A DNA stretch of 64,000 nucleotides from Nephrocerus scutellatus (taxonomy: Eukaryota; Arthropoda; Insecta; Diptera; Pipunculidae), in the NCBI GenBank assembly GCA_947095585.1, contig OX352762.1, positions 26,760,669 to 26,824,668 of the forward strand, read 5' to 3'. A program made the translations under genes and the position numbers. Positions 11,539 through 22,939 of this stretch are shown piece by piece. Positions within the stretch are counted from its first letter, which is position 1; every line of letters starts with the position of its first letter. The notes beneath the pieces are model-generated. The model saw nothing but the letters and a program-made list of their open reading frames with translations. It was not told where the DNA came from and searched no databases.

Positions 11539-12000
11539 TCATTTCAAAAAGATTCCTACAAGCGGCTATTCTACTACTGGTAAAGAAATGAGAATCGTTA
11601 AGACTTAAGAGTTATCGAGAAAAGTACCAAATTTTTAATTTCAACTGAAGGCGACAAGTAGTAATATGAAGTGAATGTGGTAAAAAGTTTAGTTGGTAGT
11701 TATCTTTTAGGAAAAAGCAATAATTTTTATTGTGCCGGCATGGCCCGATTGCACCCACGTCTTGGGTTGAAAGTGCAAACAAACTTACCTCTCTATATAA
11801 TGGTATAGATATTGTTTTGCGCACTATTTATAGGAAAACTTTTGCGTTAAGAACATTTACTGCATTAAAACAAATACTTTGACAGTTTCAGCTTAATGGG
11901 ATGGATAGTTTTTGAGTTTTCCGATCACTTACGTACAGATACGGAAACACAGAAGGATTTTTGTATATATACTGGTAGATTAATAATTAGATTGAGGATA

Positions 12001-12798
12001 AAATAAAACAACCCATGAAATTTTTCGTTTAAATTCTCTGATCGGGGATACACAATGTGCAAAGTTTGAATAAAATCCGGTAAATTTGTTAAAAAAATGC
12101 CCCTATCCCGACCACTCCAACATTTTTACAAATAGTGTTTCCATCGGAGTGTGGTCCATCGAAGATACACATGCGTATATTAATTTTATAAAATTTTTAT
12201 GAAACCCGATCACTTCCAAATTTTTACAAAAATTTTTGTGCACGGAGATAAACATGCGTATAAAATTTGAAGAAAATCTGTTACTTTTTTAAAGGAGATG
12301 TATGGACCCCGGGGCCCGATCACTTCCAAATTTTTACAAAAAGTGTTGTCAATCTGAGATACACATCCGTATACAATTTGAAGAAAATCAGGTTCTTTTT
12401 AAAAAAAAATTTAGGTACCCCCGACCCGGGGCCCGATCACTTCCAAATTTCTACAAAAAGTGTTGTCCATCTGAGATTCTTTTATAAAATTTGTAGAGGT
12501 GCCCCGGACCCCGAGGCCCGATCACTAGCAAATTTTTACAAAAAGTGTTGCCCATCGGACATATACATGCGTTTAAATTTGAAGTAAATCGGTTACTTTT
12601 TTTTTATAAAATTTGTATGGGTGCCCCCAGACCCCGGTGCCCGAAGGACCCCAAGTTTTAACAGAAAGTATTGTCATGAGAGATACACATGTGTGCAAAT
12701 AATTAAATAAAATCTAGTTTATGAAGTGGGTTAAAAATTAATCACAAGAGCTGACCAGCCAGCCAGCCACGGGCACGCGAAGTTAATGTAGAGAATTA
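12001..12798 (-). mobile_element. Satellite-bearing element, copy 4 (both ends)
   Basis: In reverse orientation it begins ATAAAACAACCCATGAAATT and TTTCGTTTAAATTCTCTGAT (right terminus). It runs through five to six 119-bp units with GGGGCCCGATCACTTCC GC patches, then CAGCCAGCCAGCCACGGGCA (tetranucleotide run) and CGCGAAGTTAATGTAGAGAA (left terminus). The LINE 3' end abuts it at about 12799. Confidence 0.8.
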
Positions 12799-13865
12799 AG
12801 GTTAGGTTGCGGTGGCAGCTAATGCTTACTTAGACCATTCGCGGTGCTTGCTTTACCACAGGATCTTATACCTTTCCCCTTTTCAGAAGATCCATTCAGA
12901 GCTCTTAATGAATCGAAGTATATCTCGTACTTTGCTGTTTTCGAGATCTGATAGGTTATTCATTAACCGCTTACCTAAGTGTTTGGACATGAGCAGAAAA
13001 GATGTTTTATAGTCTCCTCCTCCTCCTCGTCCATGCAGCTTCTGCAGAAGTCATTATATTCGACACCCATCCTTCTCGCGTGTTTCCCTAGAAGGCAGTG
13101 TCCGGTTATTATCTCTACAACCGGTCTTATTTCACGTCTTTGTAGGGAAATAAGCGCAGTTGAGCGCTTCAAGTCCAGCTTCGGCCAGAACTGTCTTGAA
13201 ATATTACAAGTGTCGGTGTTTTCCCACCTTACATTTGTTATTGTTTCTGCCTCTTTCCGAAGCTCAATTGTCGCGATAGGACTCCCTCCCTCTGCCCTTT
13301 CCGGTAGCAGCTGGAGAGTCGTACCACGTTTAGCAAACTCGTCCGCCTTGCAGTTCCCCTCAACATCTGTCCCGGGACACAAATGATCGTTTATTGAACT
13401 GCTCACCCATCTCGTTAAGAGAGGAGTGACAGCTCAACGCCACCTTAGATTTCAGCGACACCGCCTCCAACGGTTTTATGGCCGCCTGACTGTCCACGTA
13501 AATGATAATATTCTTCGAAGATAGTACATTATGCTTCAGCGAACTCATAACCTCTTCAATCACTATCATCTCAGCCTGGTATACGCTGCAGCGATCAGAC
13601 GGGCAGAGATGATTACATTCAGCTTGTCACAGAAGACTCCTGCTCCTATTTACCGTCTAGCTTAGAGCCATCCGTGAAAAATTGTATTGTTTCATTATCA
13701 GTTACGGATCCACTCTTCCAGTCTTCTCTGGAGAGTATTGTTGTCCGAAAACCTTTTTGAAAGCATAACACTGGTGTACCATAACAAGGTACACAATCGC
13801 CGCTTAGCAGTGATTGGATAAATCCACCCTTAAGTGAGGTCAAAGACAAAATATTATTCACTTAT
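12799..13865 (-). pseudogene. R1/LOA-like LINE, RNase H plus zinc-knuckle C-terminus
   Basis: On the minus strand from about 13865 the order is as follows. FFTDGSKLDGK near 13650 is RNase H motif 1 with its Asp. IIIYVDSQAAI near 13500 carries another catalytic Asp. CPGTDVEGNCKADEFAKRG at about 13370 is the last RNase H motif. IRPVVEIITGHCLLGKHARR and CRSCMDEEEEETIKHLFC at 13080-12985 form the CxxC..HxxxxC knuckle. A frame shift separates the second and third blocks. The RT is missing, so it is 5'-truncated. The 3' UTR end (12799-12971) touches the neighbouring satellite-bearing element. Confidence 0.85.
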
Positions 13866-14223
13866 TCACAAAAAAGTAAAAAATGGGTTGAGCTAGAAAG
13901 GCGACGAGTTTCAAAAGGTTTGTTGACTTTATAGAAGACTCGTATTCGTACAGCATTTATAGTTTATTAATGCAGGGAAATCAACTCAATTCAGGTTATA
14001 AAGAAGCTTGAACGCATATAGAATCTGGACATCTTCTTCGGGTAAATCTGAATTTTTTTAGAAGAGGCAAAACAGGATAATGTGTCGAATTTTTCTCACC
14101 GCACTGATCATCTAGATTACAAGTATAATGTGAGTTTATAAGCTAGCTAGCTAGAAGTAGCTTTATTACAAGTAGGTAAATGTGGTATGCATTGCTTAGT
14201 AGTTCTTGGGATTCACTGTTCGA
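12972..14223. repeat. Nested 1,252-bp tandem duplication, first unit (in copy 1)
   Basis: The sequence from TACCTAAGTGTTTGGACATG to GGATTCACTGTTCGA repeats immediately at 14224 with offset 1,252. The two bases TA are shared at both breakpoints, a microhomology. The unit contains the LINE RNase H/knuckle part plus 360 bp of flank, but not the LINE 3' UTR. Confidence 0.95.
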
Positions 14224-15117
14224 TACCTAAGTGTTTGGACATGAGCAGAAAAGATGTTTTATAGTCTCCTCCTCCTCCTCGTCCATGCAGCTTCTGCAGA
14301 AGTCATTATATTCGACACCCATCCTTCTCGCGTGTTTCCCTAGAAGGCAGTGTCCGGTTATTATCTCTACAACCGGTCTTATTTCACGTCTTTGTAGGGA
14401 AATAAGCGCAGTTGAGCGCTTCAAGTCCAGCTTCGGCCAGAACTGTCTTGAAATATTACAAGTGTCGGTGTTTTCCCACCTTACATTTGTTATTGTTTCT
14501 GCCTCTTTCCGAAGCTCAATTGTCGCGATAGGACTCCCTCCCTCTGCCCTTTCCGGTAGCAGCTGGAGAGTCGTACCACGTTTAGCAAACTCGTCCGCCT
14601 TGCAGTTCCCCTCAACATCTGTCCCGGGACACAAATGATCGTTTATTGAACTGCTCACCCATCTCGTTAAGAGAGGAGTGACAGCTCAACGCCACCTTAG
14701 ATTTCAGCGACACCGCCTCCAACGGTTTTATGGCCGCCTGACTGTCCACGTAAATGATAATATTCTTCGAAGATAGTACATTATGCTTCAGCGAACTCAT
14801 AACCTCTTCAATCACTATCATCTCAGCCTGGTATACGCTGCAGCGATCAGACGGGCAGAGATGATTACATTCAGCTTGTCACAGAAGACTCCTGCTCCTA
14901 TTTACCGTCTAGCTTAGAGCCATCCGTGAAAAATTGTATTGTTTCATTATCAGTTACGGATCCACTCTTCCAGTCTTCTCTGGAGAGTATTGTTGTCCGA
15001 AAACCTTTTTGAAAGCATAACACTGGTGTACCATAACAAGGTACACAATCGCCGCTTAGCAGTGATTGGATAAATCCACCCTTAAGTGAGGTCAAAGACA
15101 AAATATTATTCACTTAT
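14224..15117 (-). pseudogene. Second copy of the LINE RNase H/knuckle fragment
   Basis: Same motifs as 12972-13865: TDGSK at 14905, YVDSQAA at 14750, PGTDVEGNCKADE at 14620 and CRSCMDEEEEE at 14270. It arose by segmental duplication, not by a second retroposition, because it ends exactly at the duplication breakpoint instead of at the LINE 3' end. Confidence 0.85.
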
Positions 15118-15477
15118 TCACAAAAAAGTAAAAAATGGGTTGAGCTAGAAAGGCGACGAGTTTCAAAAGGTTTGTTGACTTTATAGAAGACTCGTATTCG
15201 TACAGCATTTATAGTTTATTAATGCAGGGAAATCAACTCAATTCAGGTTATAAAGAAGCTTGAACGCATATAGAATCTGGACATCTTCTTCGGGTAAATC
15301 TGAATTTTTTTAGAAGAGGCAAAACAGGATAATGTGTCGAATTTTTCTCACCGCACTGATCATCTAGATTACAAGTATAATGTGAGTTTATAAGCTAGCT
15401 AGCTAGAAGTAGCTTTATTACAAGTAGGTAAATGTGGTATGCATTGCTTAGTAGTTCTTGGGATTCACTGTTCGATA
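14224..15477. repeat. Nested 1,252-bp tandem duplication, second unit (in copy 1)
   Basis: No difference from 12972-14225 seen. The LINE fragment is again on the minus strand (14224-15117) and now lacks its 3' UTR. After CGATA at 15473-15477 the sequence continues uniquely with TTTTACAAAGAATACC. Confidence 0.95.
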
Positions 15478-16835
15478 TTTTACAAAGAATACCGTAGAGG
15501 CAAAAAAAACAAAAATCCCATCCAATCACTCTCTACCACTAATCACTAATACTACACCATACGCAGACAACACTAATTTCGTGAAAGCGAACAAGAGCAA
15601 ACATAAGAAAAAAGAAATTTCCTTTTTTGCTTTTGCTGTTGCCTCTGCTTTGGAAATTGTATATACGCACCATGGTGCATGCCGCCTTTTCACTATTATT
15701 GCTGTGTATTAGTTTTCCTCCAGCGATACAGTGCACGCATTCCACGCAACTCTTCTATGCACTGTGCGTTATTTTACTTCGTTTGCGGATTTCTGCGAGT
15801 TTATAATCGGAATATTTCCCTTTTTGTTTATCGCCGTGAATGGCAGCCCGGCAGGCTGACTGTTCATGGCTCTACTTGGCTGCATCTGGCAGATACATAA
15901 CACATTAATTAATTATTTTTCGTTCTAAAGGAATCTTAGTAATTTTAATTTCAAAATTGACTTCTGTTTGTCCTGATCTGGTGGAATCTCCGAGGAGCTG
16001 CGTTCCGACAAAAGAGTGTAGTGTTTATCTTTTACATACTTATCAATAAAACTAAACAAATTTCATAACAACGAATAAAGAACGAAATTAAAATTGTTGG
16101 TACGAATATAAAATATTTTTGAAGTAATTTCGTTATAAATAGCAAATATTCGCGGGTTGGTGCAACATGTAATGTTTAACGTAAAGTTCATTGATCTCCA
16201 AAACATTTAGTACAATTGCTCAGCGAGAGAAGCACTGAACTTTGTGGCAGACACGTTAGATTTAGATCTTGGCATTGGCTGTGCATAATTTTCTCACTTG
16301 TCACTTTCACTGTAACTGCTCTGCGTAATGTTGACTAAAGAGTCTTGAAATTTATCGTTTATAGTTGTTGGGCAATGATTTACTCACTTTCAGCAGCAAC
16401 ATTTTCGAAGAACATATTGAATTCTGTTAGTTACATGCTAAAATTATTTTTTTACAAAAAGCGAAAATGAATGTCTTTCAAATTATGGTACTAGTATGGT
16501 CAGCATCCCCAAATTCAAATGAGAAACTTTGTTTTGTTTTCCAGATCAAATGAAATTTCAAGCGATAATGAGGATAACTATAACTCACATAAAGCTAAGT
16601 TAAAATTGCATATGACTTAAACCGTCGAACAAGATGTTACATTGGCCATAAATGTTGGTCATTCGTAAAAAAATTAAAATTTTCCCTGGTCGTCCATTCC
16701 AACGCTCAATTATAATGACTTTCAAGCTTTATAGATAAGTCTAAACCAAAAAAAAAGCCTGTACTTCCGAGTATAGCATAATCTATGGACCAGGACCACT
16801 TACGTGGTATAAAATAGTAGGAAGAGTTCCAAAGT
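15478..16835. other. Unrecognised part of the 5.3-kb unit
   Basis: No gene family recognised. Frames at 15458-15712 and 15679-15900 are short and lack support. The same sequence occurs at 20775-22130. A near-palindrome, CACCATGGTGCATGC, lies at 15670. Confidence 0.35.
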
Positions 16836-17297
16836 TCATTTCAAAAAGATTCCTACAAGCGGCTATTCTACTACTGGTAAAGAAATGAGAATCGTTAAGA
16901 CTTAAGAGTTATCGAGAAAAGTACCAAATTTTTAATTTCAACTGAAGGCGACAAGTAGTAATATGAAGTGAATGTGGTAAAAAGTTTAGTTGGTAGTTAT
17001 CTTTTAGGAAAAAGCAATAATTTTTATTGTGCCGGCATGGCCCGATTGCACCCACGTCTTGGGTTGAAAGTGCAAACAAACTTACCTCTCTATATAATGG
17101 TATAGATATTGTTTTGCGCACTATTTATAGGAAAACTTTTGCGTTAAGAACATTTACTGCATTAAAACAAATACTTTGACAGTTTCAGCTTAATGGGATG
17201 GATAGTTTTTGAGTTTTCCGATCACTTACGTACAGATACGGAAACACAGAAGGATTTTTGTATATATACTGGTAGATTAATAATTAGATTGAGGATA

Positions 17298-18095
17298 AAA
17301 TAAAACAACCCATGAAATTTTTCGTTTAAATTCTCTGATCGGGGATACACAATGTGCAAAGTTTGAATAAAATCCGGTAAATTTGTTAAAAAAATGCCCC
17401 TATCCCGACCACTCCAACATTTTTACAAATAGTGTTTCCATCGGAGTGTGGTCCATCGAAGATACACATGCGTATATTAATTTTATAAAATTTTTATGAA
17501 ACCCGATCACTTCCAAATTTTTACAAAAATTTTTGTGCACGGAGATAAACATGCGTATAAAATTTGAAGAAAATCTGTTACTTTTTTAAAGGAGATGTAT
17601 GGACCCCGGGGCCCGATCACTTCCAAATTTTTACAAAAAGTGTTGTCAATCTGAGATACACATCCGTATACAATTTGAAGAAAATCAGGTTCTTTTTAAA
17701 AAAAAATTTAGGTACCCCCGACCCGGGGCCCGATCACTTCCAAATTTCTACAAAAAGTGTTGTCCATCTGAGATTCTTTTATAAAATTTGTAGAGGTGCC
17801 CCGGACCCCGAGGCCCGATCACTAGCAAATTTTTACAAAAAGTGTTGCCCATCGGACATATACATGCGTTTAAATTTGAAGTAAATCGGTTACTTTTTTT
17901 TTATAAAATTTGTATGGGTGCCCCCAGACCCCGGTGCCCGAAGGACCCCAAGTTTTAACAGAAAGTATTGTCATGAGAGATACACATGTGTGCAAATAAT
18001 TAAATAAAATCTAGTTTATGAAGTGGGTTAAAAATTAATCACAAGAGCTGACCAGCCAGCCAGCCACGGGCACGCGAAGTTAATGTAGAGAATTA
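17298..18095 (-). mobile_element. Satellite-bearing element, copy 5 (duplicate of copy 4)
   Basis: Exact positional equivalent of 12001-12798 at +5,297. It exists because of the tandem duplication and is not an independent insertion. Confidence 0.85.
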
Positions 18096-19162
18096 AGGTT
18101 AGGTTGCGGTGGCAGCTAATGCTTACTTAGACCATTCGCGGTGCTTGCTTTACCACAGGATCTTATACCTTTCCCCTTTTCAGAAGATCCATTCAGAGCT
18201 CTTAATGAATCGAAGTATATCTCGTACTTTGCTGTTTTCGAGATCTGATAGGTTATTCATTAACCGCTTACCTAAGTGTTTGGACATGAGCAGAAAAGAT
18301 GTTTTATAGTCTCCTCCTCCTCCTCGTCCATGCAGCTTCTGCAGAAGTCATTATATTCGACACCCATCCTTCTCGCGTGTTTCCCTAGAAGGCAGTGTCC
18401 GGTTATTATCTCTACAACCGGTCTTATTTCACGTCTTTGTAGGGAAATAAGCGCAGTTGAGCGCTTCAAGTCCAGCTTCGGCCAGAACTGTCTTGAAATA
18501 TTACAAGTGTCGGTGTTTTCCCACCTTACATTTGTTATTGTTTCTGCCTCTTTCCGAAGCTCAATTGTCGCGATAGGACTCCCTCCCTCTGCCCTTTCCG
18601 GTAGCAGCTGGAGAGTCGTACCACGTTTAGCAAACTCGTCCGCCTTGCAGTTCCCCTCAACATCTGTCCCGGGACACAAATGATCGTTTATTGAACTGCT
18701 CACCCATCTCGTTAAGAGAGGAGTGACAGCTCAACGCCACCTTAGATTTCAGCGACACCGCCTCCAACGGTTTTATGGCCGCCTGACTGTCCACGTAAAT
18801 GATAATATTCTTCGAAGATAGTACATTATGCTTCAGCGAACTCATAACCTCTTCAATCACTATCATCTCAGCCTGGTATACGCTGCAGCGATCAGACGGG
18901 CAGAGATGATTACATTCAGCTTGTCACAGAAGACTCCTGCTCCTATTTACCGTCTAGCTTAGAGCCATCCGTGAAAAATTGTATTGTTTCATTATCAGTT
19001 ACGGATCCACTCTTCCAGTCTTCTCTGGAGAGTATTGTTGTCCGAAAACCTTTTTGAAAGCATAACACTGGTGTACCATAACAAGGTACACAATCGCCGC
19101 TTAGCAGTGATTGGATAAATCCACCCTTAAGTGAGGTCAAAGACAAAATATTATTCACTTAT
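18096..19162 (-). pseudogene. Third copy of the LINE RNase H/knuckle fragment
   Basis: Equivalent of 12799-13865 at +5,297, with the LINE 3' UTR. The 1,252-bp nested unit here is 18269-19520. Motifs and breaks are the same as in the first copy. Confidence 0.85.
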
Positions 19163-19520
19163 TCACAAAAAAGTAAAAAATGGGTTGAGCTAGAAAGGCG
19201 ACGAGTTTCAAAAGGTTTGTTGACTTTATAGAAGACTCGTATTCGTACAGCATTTATAGTTTATTAATGCAGGGAAATCAACTCAATTCAGGTTATAAAG
19301 AAGCTTGAACGCATATAGAATCTGGACATCTTCTTCGGGTAAATCTGAATTTTTTTAGAAGAGGCAAAACAGGATAATGTGTCGAATTTTTCTCACCGCA
19401 CTGATCATCTAGATTACAAGTATAATGTGAGTTTATAAGCTAGCTAGCTAGAAGTAGCTTTATTACAAGTAGGTAAATGTGGTATGCATTGCTTAGTAGT
19501 TCTTGGGATTCACTGTTCGA

Positions 19521-20414
19521 TACCTAAGTGTTTGGACATGAGCAGAAAAGATGTTTTATAGTCTCCTCCTCCTCCTCGTCCATGCAGCTTCTGCAGAAGT
19601 CATTATATTCGACACCCATCCTTCTCGCGTGTTTCCCTAGAAGGCAGTGTCCGGTTATTATCTCTACAACCGGTCTTATTTCACGTCTTTGTAGGGAAAT
19701 AAGCGCAGTTGAGCGCTTCAAGTCCAGCTTCGGCCAGAACTGTCTTGAAATATTACAAGTGTCGGTGTTTTCCCACCTTACATTTGTTATTGTTTCTGCC
19801 TCTTTCCGAAGCTCAATTGTCGCGATAGGACTCCCTCCCTCTGCCCTTTCCGGTAGCAGCTGGAGAGTCGTACCACGTTTAGCAAACTCGTCCGCCTTGC
19901 AGTTCCCCTCAACATCTGTCCCGGGACACAAATGATCGTTTATTGAACTGCTCACCCATCTCGTTAAGAGAGGAGTGACAGCTCAACGCCACCTTAGATT
20001 TCAGCGACACCGCCTCCAACGGTTTTATGGCCGCCTGACTGTCCACGTAAATGATAATATTCTTCGAAGATAGTACATTATGCTTCAGCGAACTCATAAC
20101 CTCTTCAATCACTATCATCTCAGCCTGGTATACGCTGCAGCGATCAGACGGGCAGAGATGATTACATTCAGCTTGTCACAGAAGACTCCTGCTCCTATTT
20201 ACCGTCTAGCTTAGAGCCATCCGTGAAAAATTGTATTGTTTCATTATCAGTTACGGATCCACTCTTCCAGTCTTCTCTGGAGAGTATTGTTGTCCGAAAA
20301 CCTTTTTGAAAGCATAACACTGGTGTACCATAACAAGGTACACAATCGCCGCTTAGCAGTGATTGGATAAATCCACCCTTAAGTGAGGTCAAAGACAAAA
20401 TATTATTCACTTAT
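19521..20414 (-). pseudogene. Fourth copy of the LINE RNase H/knuckle fragment
   Basis: Equivalent of 14224-15117 at +5,297, within the nested unit 19521-20772. It starts at the same duplication breakpoint and lacks the 3' UTR. Confidence 0.85.
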
Positions 20415-20774
20415 TCACAAAAAAGTAAAAAATGGGTTGAGCTAGAAAGGCGACGAGTTTCAAAAGGTTTGTTGACTTTATAGAAGACTCGTATTCGTAC
20501 AGCATTTATAGTTTATTAATGCAGGGAAATCAACTCAATTCAGGTTATAAAGAAGCTTGAACGCATATAGAATCTGGACATCTTCTTCGGGTAAATCTGA
20601 ATTTTTTTAGAAGAGGCAAAACAGGATAATGTGTCGAATTTTTCTCACCGCACTGATCATCTAGATTACAAGTATAATGTGAGTTTATAAGCTAGCTAGC
20701 TAGAAGTAGCTTTATTACAAGTAGGTAAATGTGGTATGCATTGCTTAGTAGTTCTTGGGATTCACTGTTCGATA

Positions 20775-22130
20775 TTTTACAAAGAATACCGTAGAGGCAA
20801 AAAAAACAAAAATCCCATCCAATCACTCTCTACCACTAATCACTAATACTACACCATACGCAGACAACACTAATTTCGTGAAAGCGAACAAGAGCAAACA
20901 TAAGAAAAAAGAAATTTCCTTTTTTGCTTTTGCTGTTGCCTCTGCTTTGGAAATTGTATATACGCACCATGGTGCATGCCGCCTTTTCACTATTATTGCT
21001 GTGTATTAGTTTTCCTCCAGCGATACAGTGCACGCATTCCACGCAACTCTTCTATGCACTGTGCGTTATTTTACTTCGTTTGCGGATTTCTGCGAGTTTA
21101 TAATCGGAATATTTCCCTTTTTGTTTATCGCCGTGAATGGCAGCCCGGCAGGCTGACTGTTCATGGCTCTACTTGGCTGCATCTGGCAGATACATAACAC
21201 ATTAATTAATTATTTTTCGTTCTAAAGGAATCTTAGTAATTTTAATTTCAAAATTGACTTCTGTTTGTCCTGATCTGGTGGAATCTCCGAGGAGCTGCGT
21301 TCCGACAAAAGAGTGTAGTGTTTATCTTTTACATACTTATCAATAAAACTAAACAAATTTCATAACAACGAATAAAGAACGAAATTAAAATTGTTGGTAC
21401 GAATATAAAATATTTTTGAAGTAATTTCGTTATAAATAGCAAATATTCGCGGGTTGGTGCAACATGTAATGTTTAACGTAAAGTTCATTGATCTCCAAAA
21501 CATTTAGTACAATTGCTCAGCGAGAGAAGCACTGAACTTTGTGGCAGACACGTTAGATTTAGATCTTGGCATTGGCTGTGCATAATTTTCTCACTTGTCA
21601 CTTTCACTGTAACTGCTCTGCGTAATGTTGACTAAAGAGTCTTGAAATTTATCGTTTATAGTTGTTGGGCAATGATTTACTCACTTTCAGCAGCAACATT
21701 TTCGAAGAACATATTGAATTCTGTTAGTTACATGCTAAAATTATTTTTTTACAAAAAGCGAAAATGAATGTCTTTCAAATTATGGTACTAGTATGGTCAG
21801 CATCCCCAAATTCAAATGAGAAACTTTGTTTTGTTTTCCAGATCAAATGAAATTTCAAGCGATAATGAGGATAACTATAACTCACATAAAGCTAAGTTAA
21901 AATTGCATATGACTTAAACCGTCGAACAAGATGTTACATTGGCCATAAATGTTGGTCATTCGTAAAAAAATTAAAATTTTCCCTGGTCGTCCATTCCAAC
22001 GCTCAATTATAATGACTTTCAAGCTTTATAGATAAGTCTAAACCAAAAAAAAAGCCTGTACTTCCGAGTATAGCATAATCTATGGACCAGGACCACTTAC
22101 GTGGTATAAAATAGTAGGAAGAGTTCCAAG
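20775..22130. other. Unrecognised part of the 5.3-kb unit, second copy
   Basis: Equivalent of 15478-16832. Nothing recognised. Confidence 0.35.
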
Positions 22131-22139
22131 TGAACACAG

Positions 22140-22197
22140 AATATAACTGCTGACCCAGATGGTATTTCACCAATAGCCCCTAACGTACTTTTACAAT
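22140..22197 (+). pseudogene. Short LINE RT fragment
   Basis: The translation TADPDGISPIAPNVLLQ resembles the S.GPDGI.P..LK block of Jockey-like RTs (compare the region near 56010). It lies just outside the 5.3-kb duplication and just before the satellite-bearing element. Confidence 0.4.
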
Positions 22198-22219
22198 GAC
22201 AAAACTATAAACGTACGAT

Positions 22220-22516
22220 TTTTGAATTCTGTATTTTAACTTCGAGTACTGGCTGGCTGGCTAACTGGCTGGTCAAATCTCACACATGTATATTTCCGGT
22301 GACAATACTTTCTATTAAAACCAATACAAATTTTATAAAAAAAAAACTTCCTGATTTTCTTCAAATTTTATACGCATGTGTATCTCCGATGGACAACAAC
22401 ACAACACCAAAAATTTATTTTAAAAAATTTACCCGATTTTATTAAAACTTTGCACATTGTGTATCCCTGATTAAAGAATTTACACGAACAATTTTAATTT
22501 TTATGGGTTGTTTTAT
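22220..22516 (+). mobile_element. Satellite-bearing element, copy 6 (shortest, both ends)
   Basis: The left terminus is diverged (GAATTCTGTATTTTAACTTC), followed by a GGCT run with an interruption and CACACATGTATATTTCCGGT. Only about one internal unit follows before the right terminus AAAGAATTTACACGAACAAT then TTTTATGGGTTGTTTTAT. It shows that both ends are kept while the array contracts. Confidence 0.75.
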
Positions 22517-22687
22517 CACTCTTATAGATACTTTTCTCGAGCCTGTAGCCAAATAAGGCGAACCTTTGGCTCTTTCTTCGAACCGCCCCTAATACTAACG
22601 TAACTTATGTCCAAGTTAAATAGCTTAAATCATGAAATCTGATTAATTGCCGAAAATTCTTATCTATCTAATTTATTTATTAAATAA

Positions 22688-22795
22688 GGTCTATAAGCCC
22701 AAGACACGACAGCTGAGAGGGGAACGCTGAAGGTCTATAAGCACAAGACACGACAGCTGAGAGGGGAATGCTGAAGGTCTATAAGCACAAAATAC
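22688..22795 (+). repeat. 44-bp tandem repeat, about 2.4 copies
   Basis: GGTCTATAAGCnCAAGACAC begins at 22688, 22732 and 22776. The first two units differ at two positions and the third is partial. Confidence 0.9.
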
Positions 22796-22834
22796 TTGTA
22801 CGGTTTTAGTTCTCAAAAATTCACCGAGTAAAAG

Positions 22835-22935
22835 CACTAATGATCTCTTTCCTGATACGCTTTATCCGAAACATTATTTTGCTGACGGCAGCATTATTAG
22901 CTTCTCATGTATCTTAGCTTGCTTCAATCATTTAC
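22835..22935 (+). pseudogene. Jockey-like LINE RT palm fragment
   Basis: The translation TNDLFPDTLYPKHYFADGSI then ISFSCILAC is a plus-strand relative of 10012-10200. The catalytic FADD box reads FADGS, so the second Asp is lost. Confidence 0.65.
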
Positions 22936-22939
22936 GCTA

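Larger units (their letters stand above)
11539..16835. repeat. 5,297-bp direct tandem duplication, copy 1
   Basis: The sequence starting TCATTTCAAAAAGATTCCTA recurs at 16836 at a constant offset of 5,297 bases, and the match runs on to GTGGTATAAAATAGTAGGAA then GAGTTCCAA. Wherever I compared the copies I saw no substitution or indel. The unit holds a satellite-bearing element, an antisense LINE fragment duplicated inside the unit, and about 1.36 kb of unrecognised sequence. Confidence 0.95.
16836..22130. repeat. 5,297-bp direct tandem duplication, copy 2
   Basis: Second copy of 11539-16835, identical as far as I can read. After GAGTTCCAA the sequence leaves the repeat (GTGAACACAG), whereas in copy 1 the same point runs into the start of copy 2. 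The junction reads GTTCCAAAGTTCATTTC. Confidence 0.95.

Noticed and set aside
12979..13386. Plus-strand 135-codon frame, repeated at 14231, 18276 and 19528
   Set aside because: It lies opposite the LINE RNase H/knuckle coding strand, which carries recognisable motifs; the plus frame has none. The four copies come from segmental duplication, not from selection.
16829..16840. Target-site duplication marking the 5.3-kb unit as a transposon
   Set aside because: The unit has no inverted or LTR-like ends, its edges lie in unrelated sequence, and the tandem arrangement points to segmental duplication.
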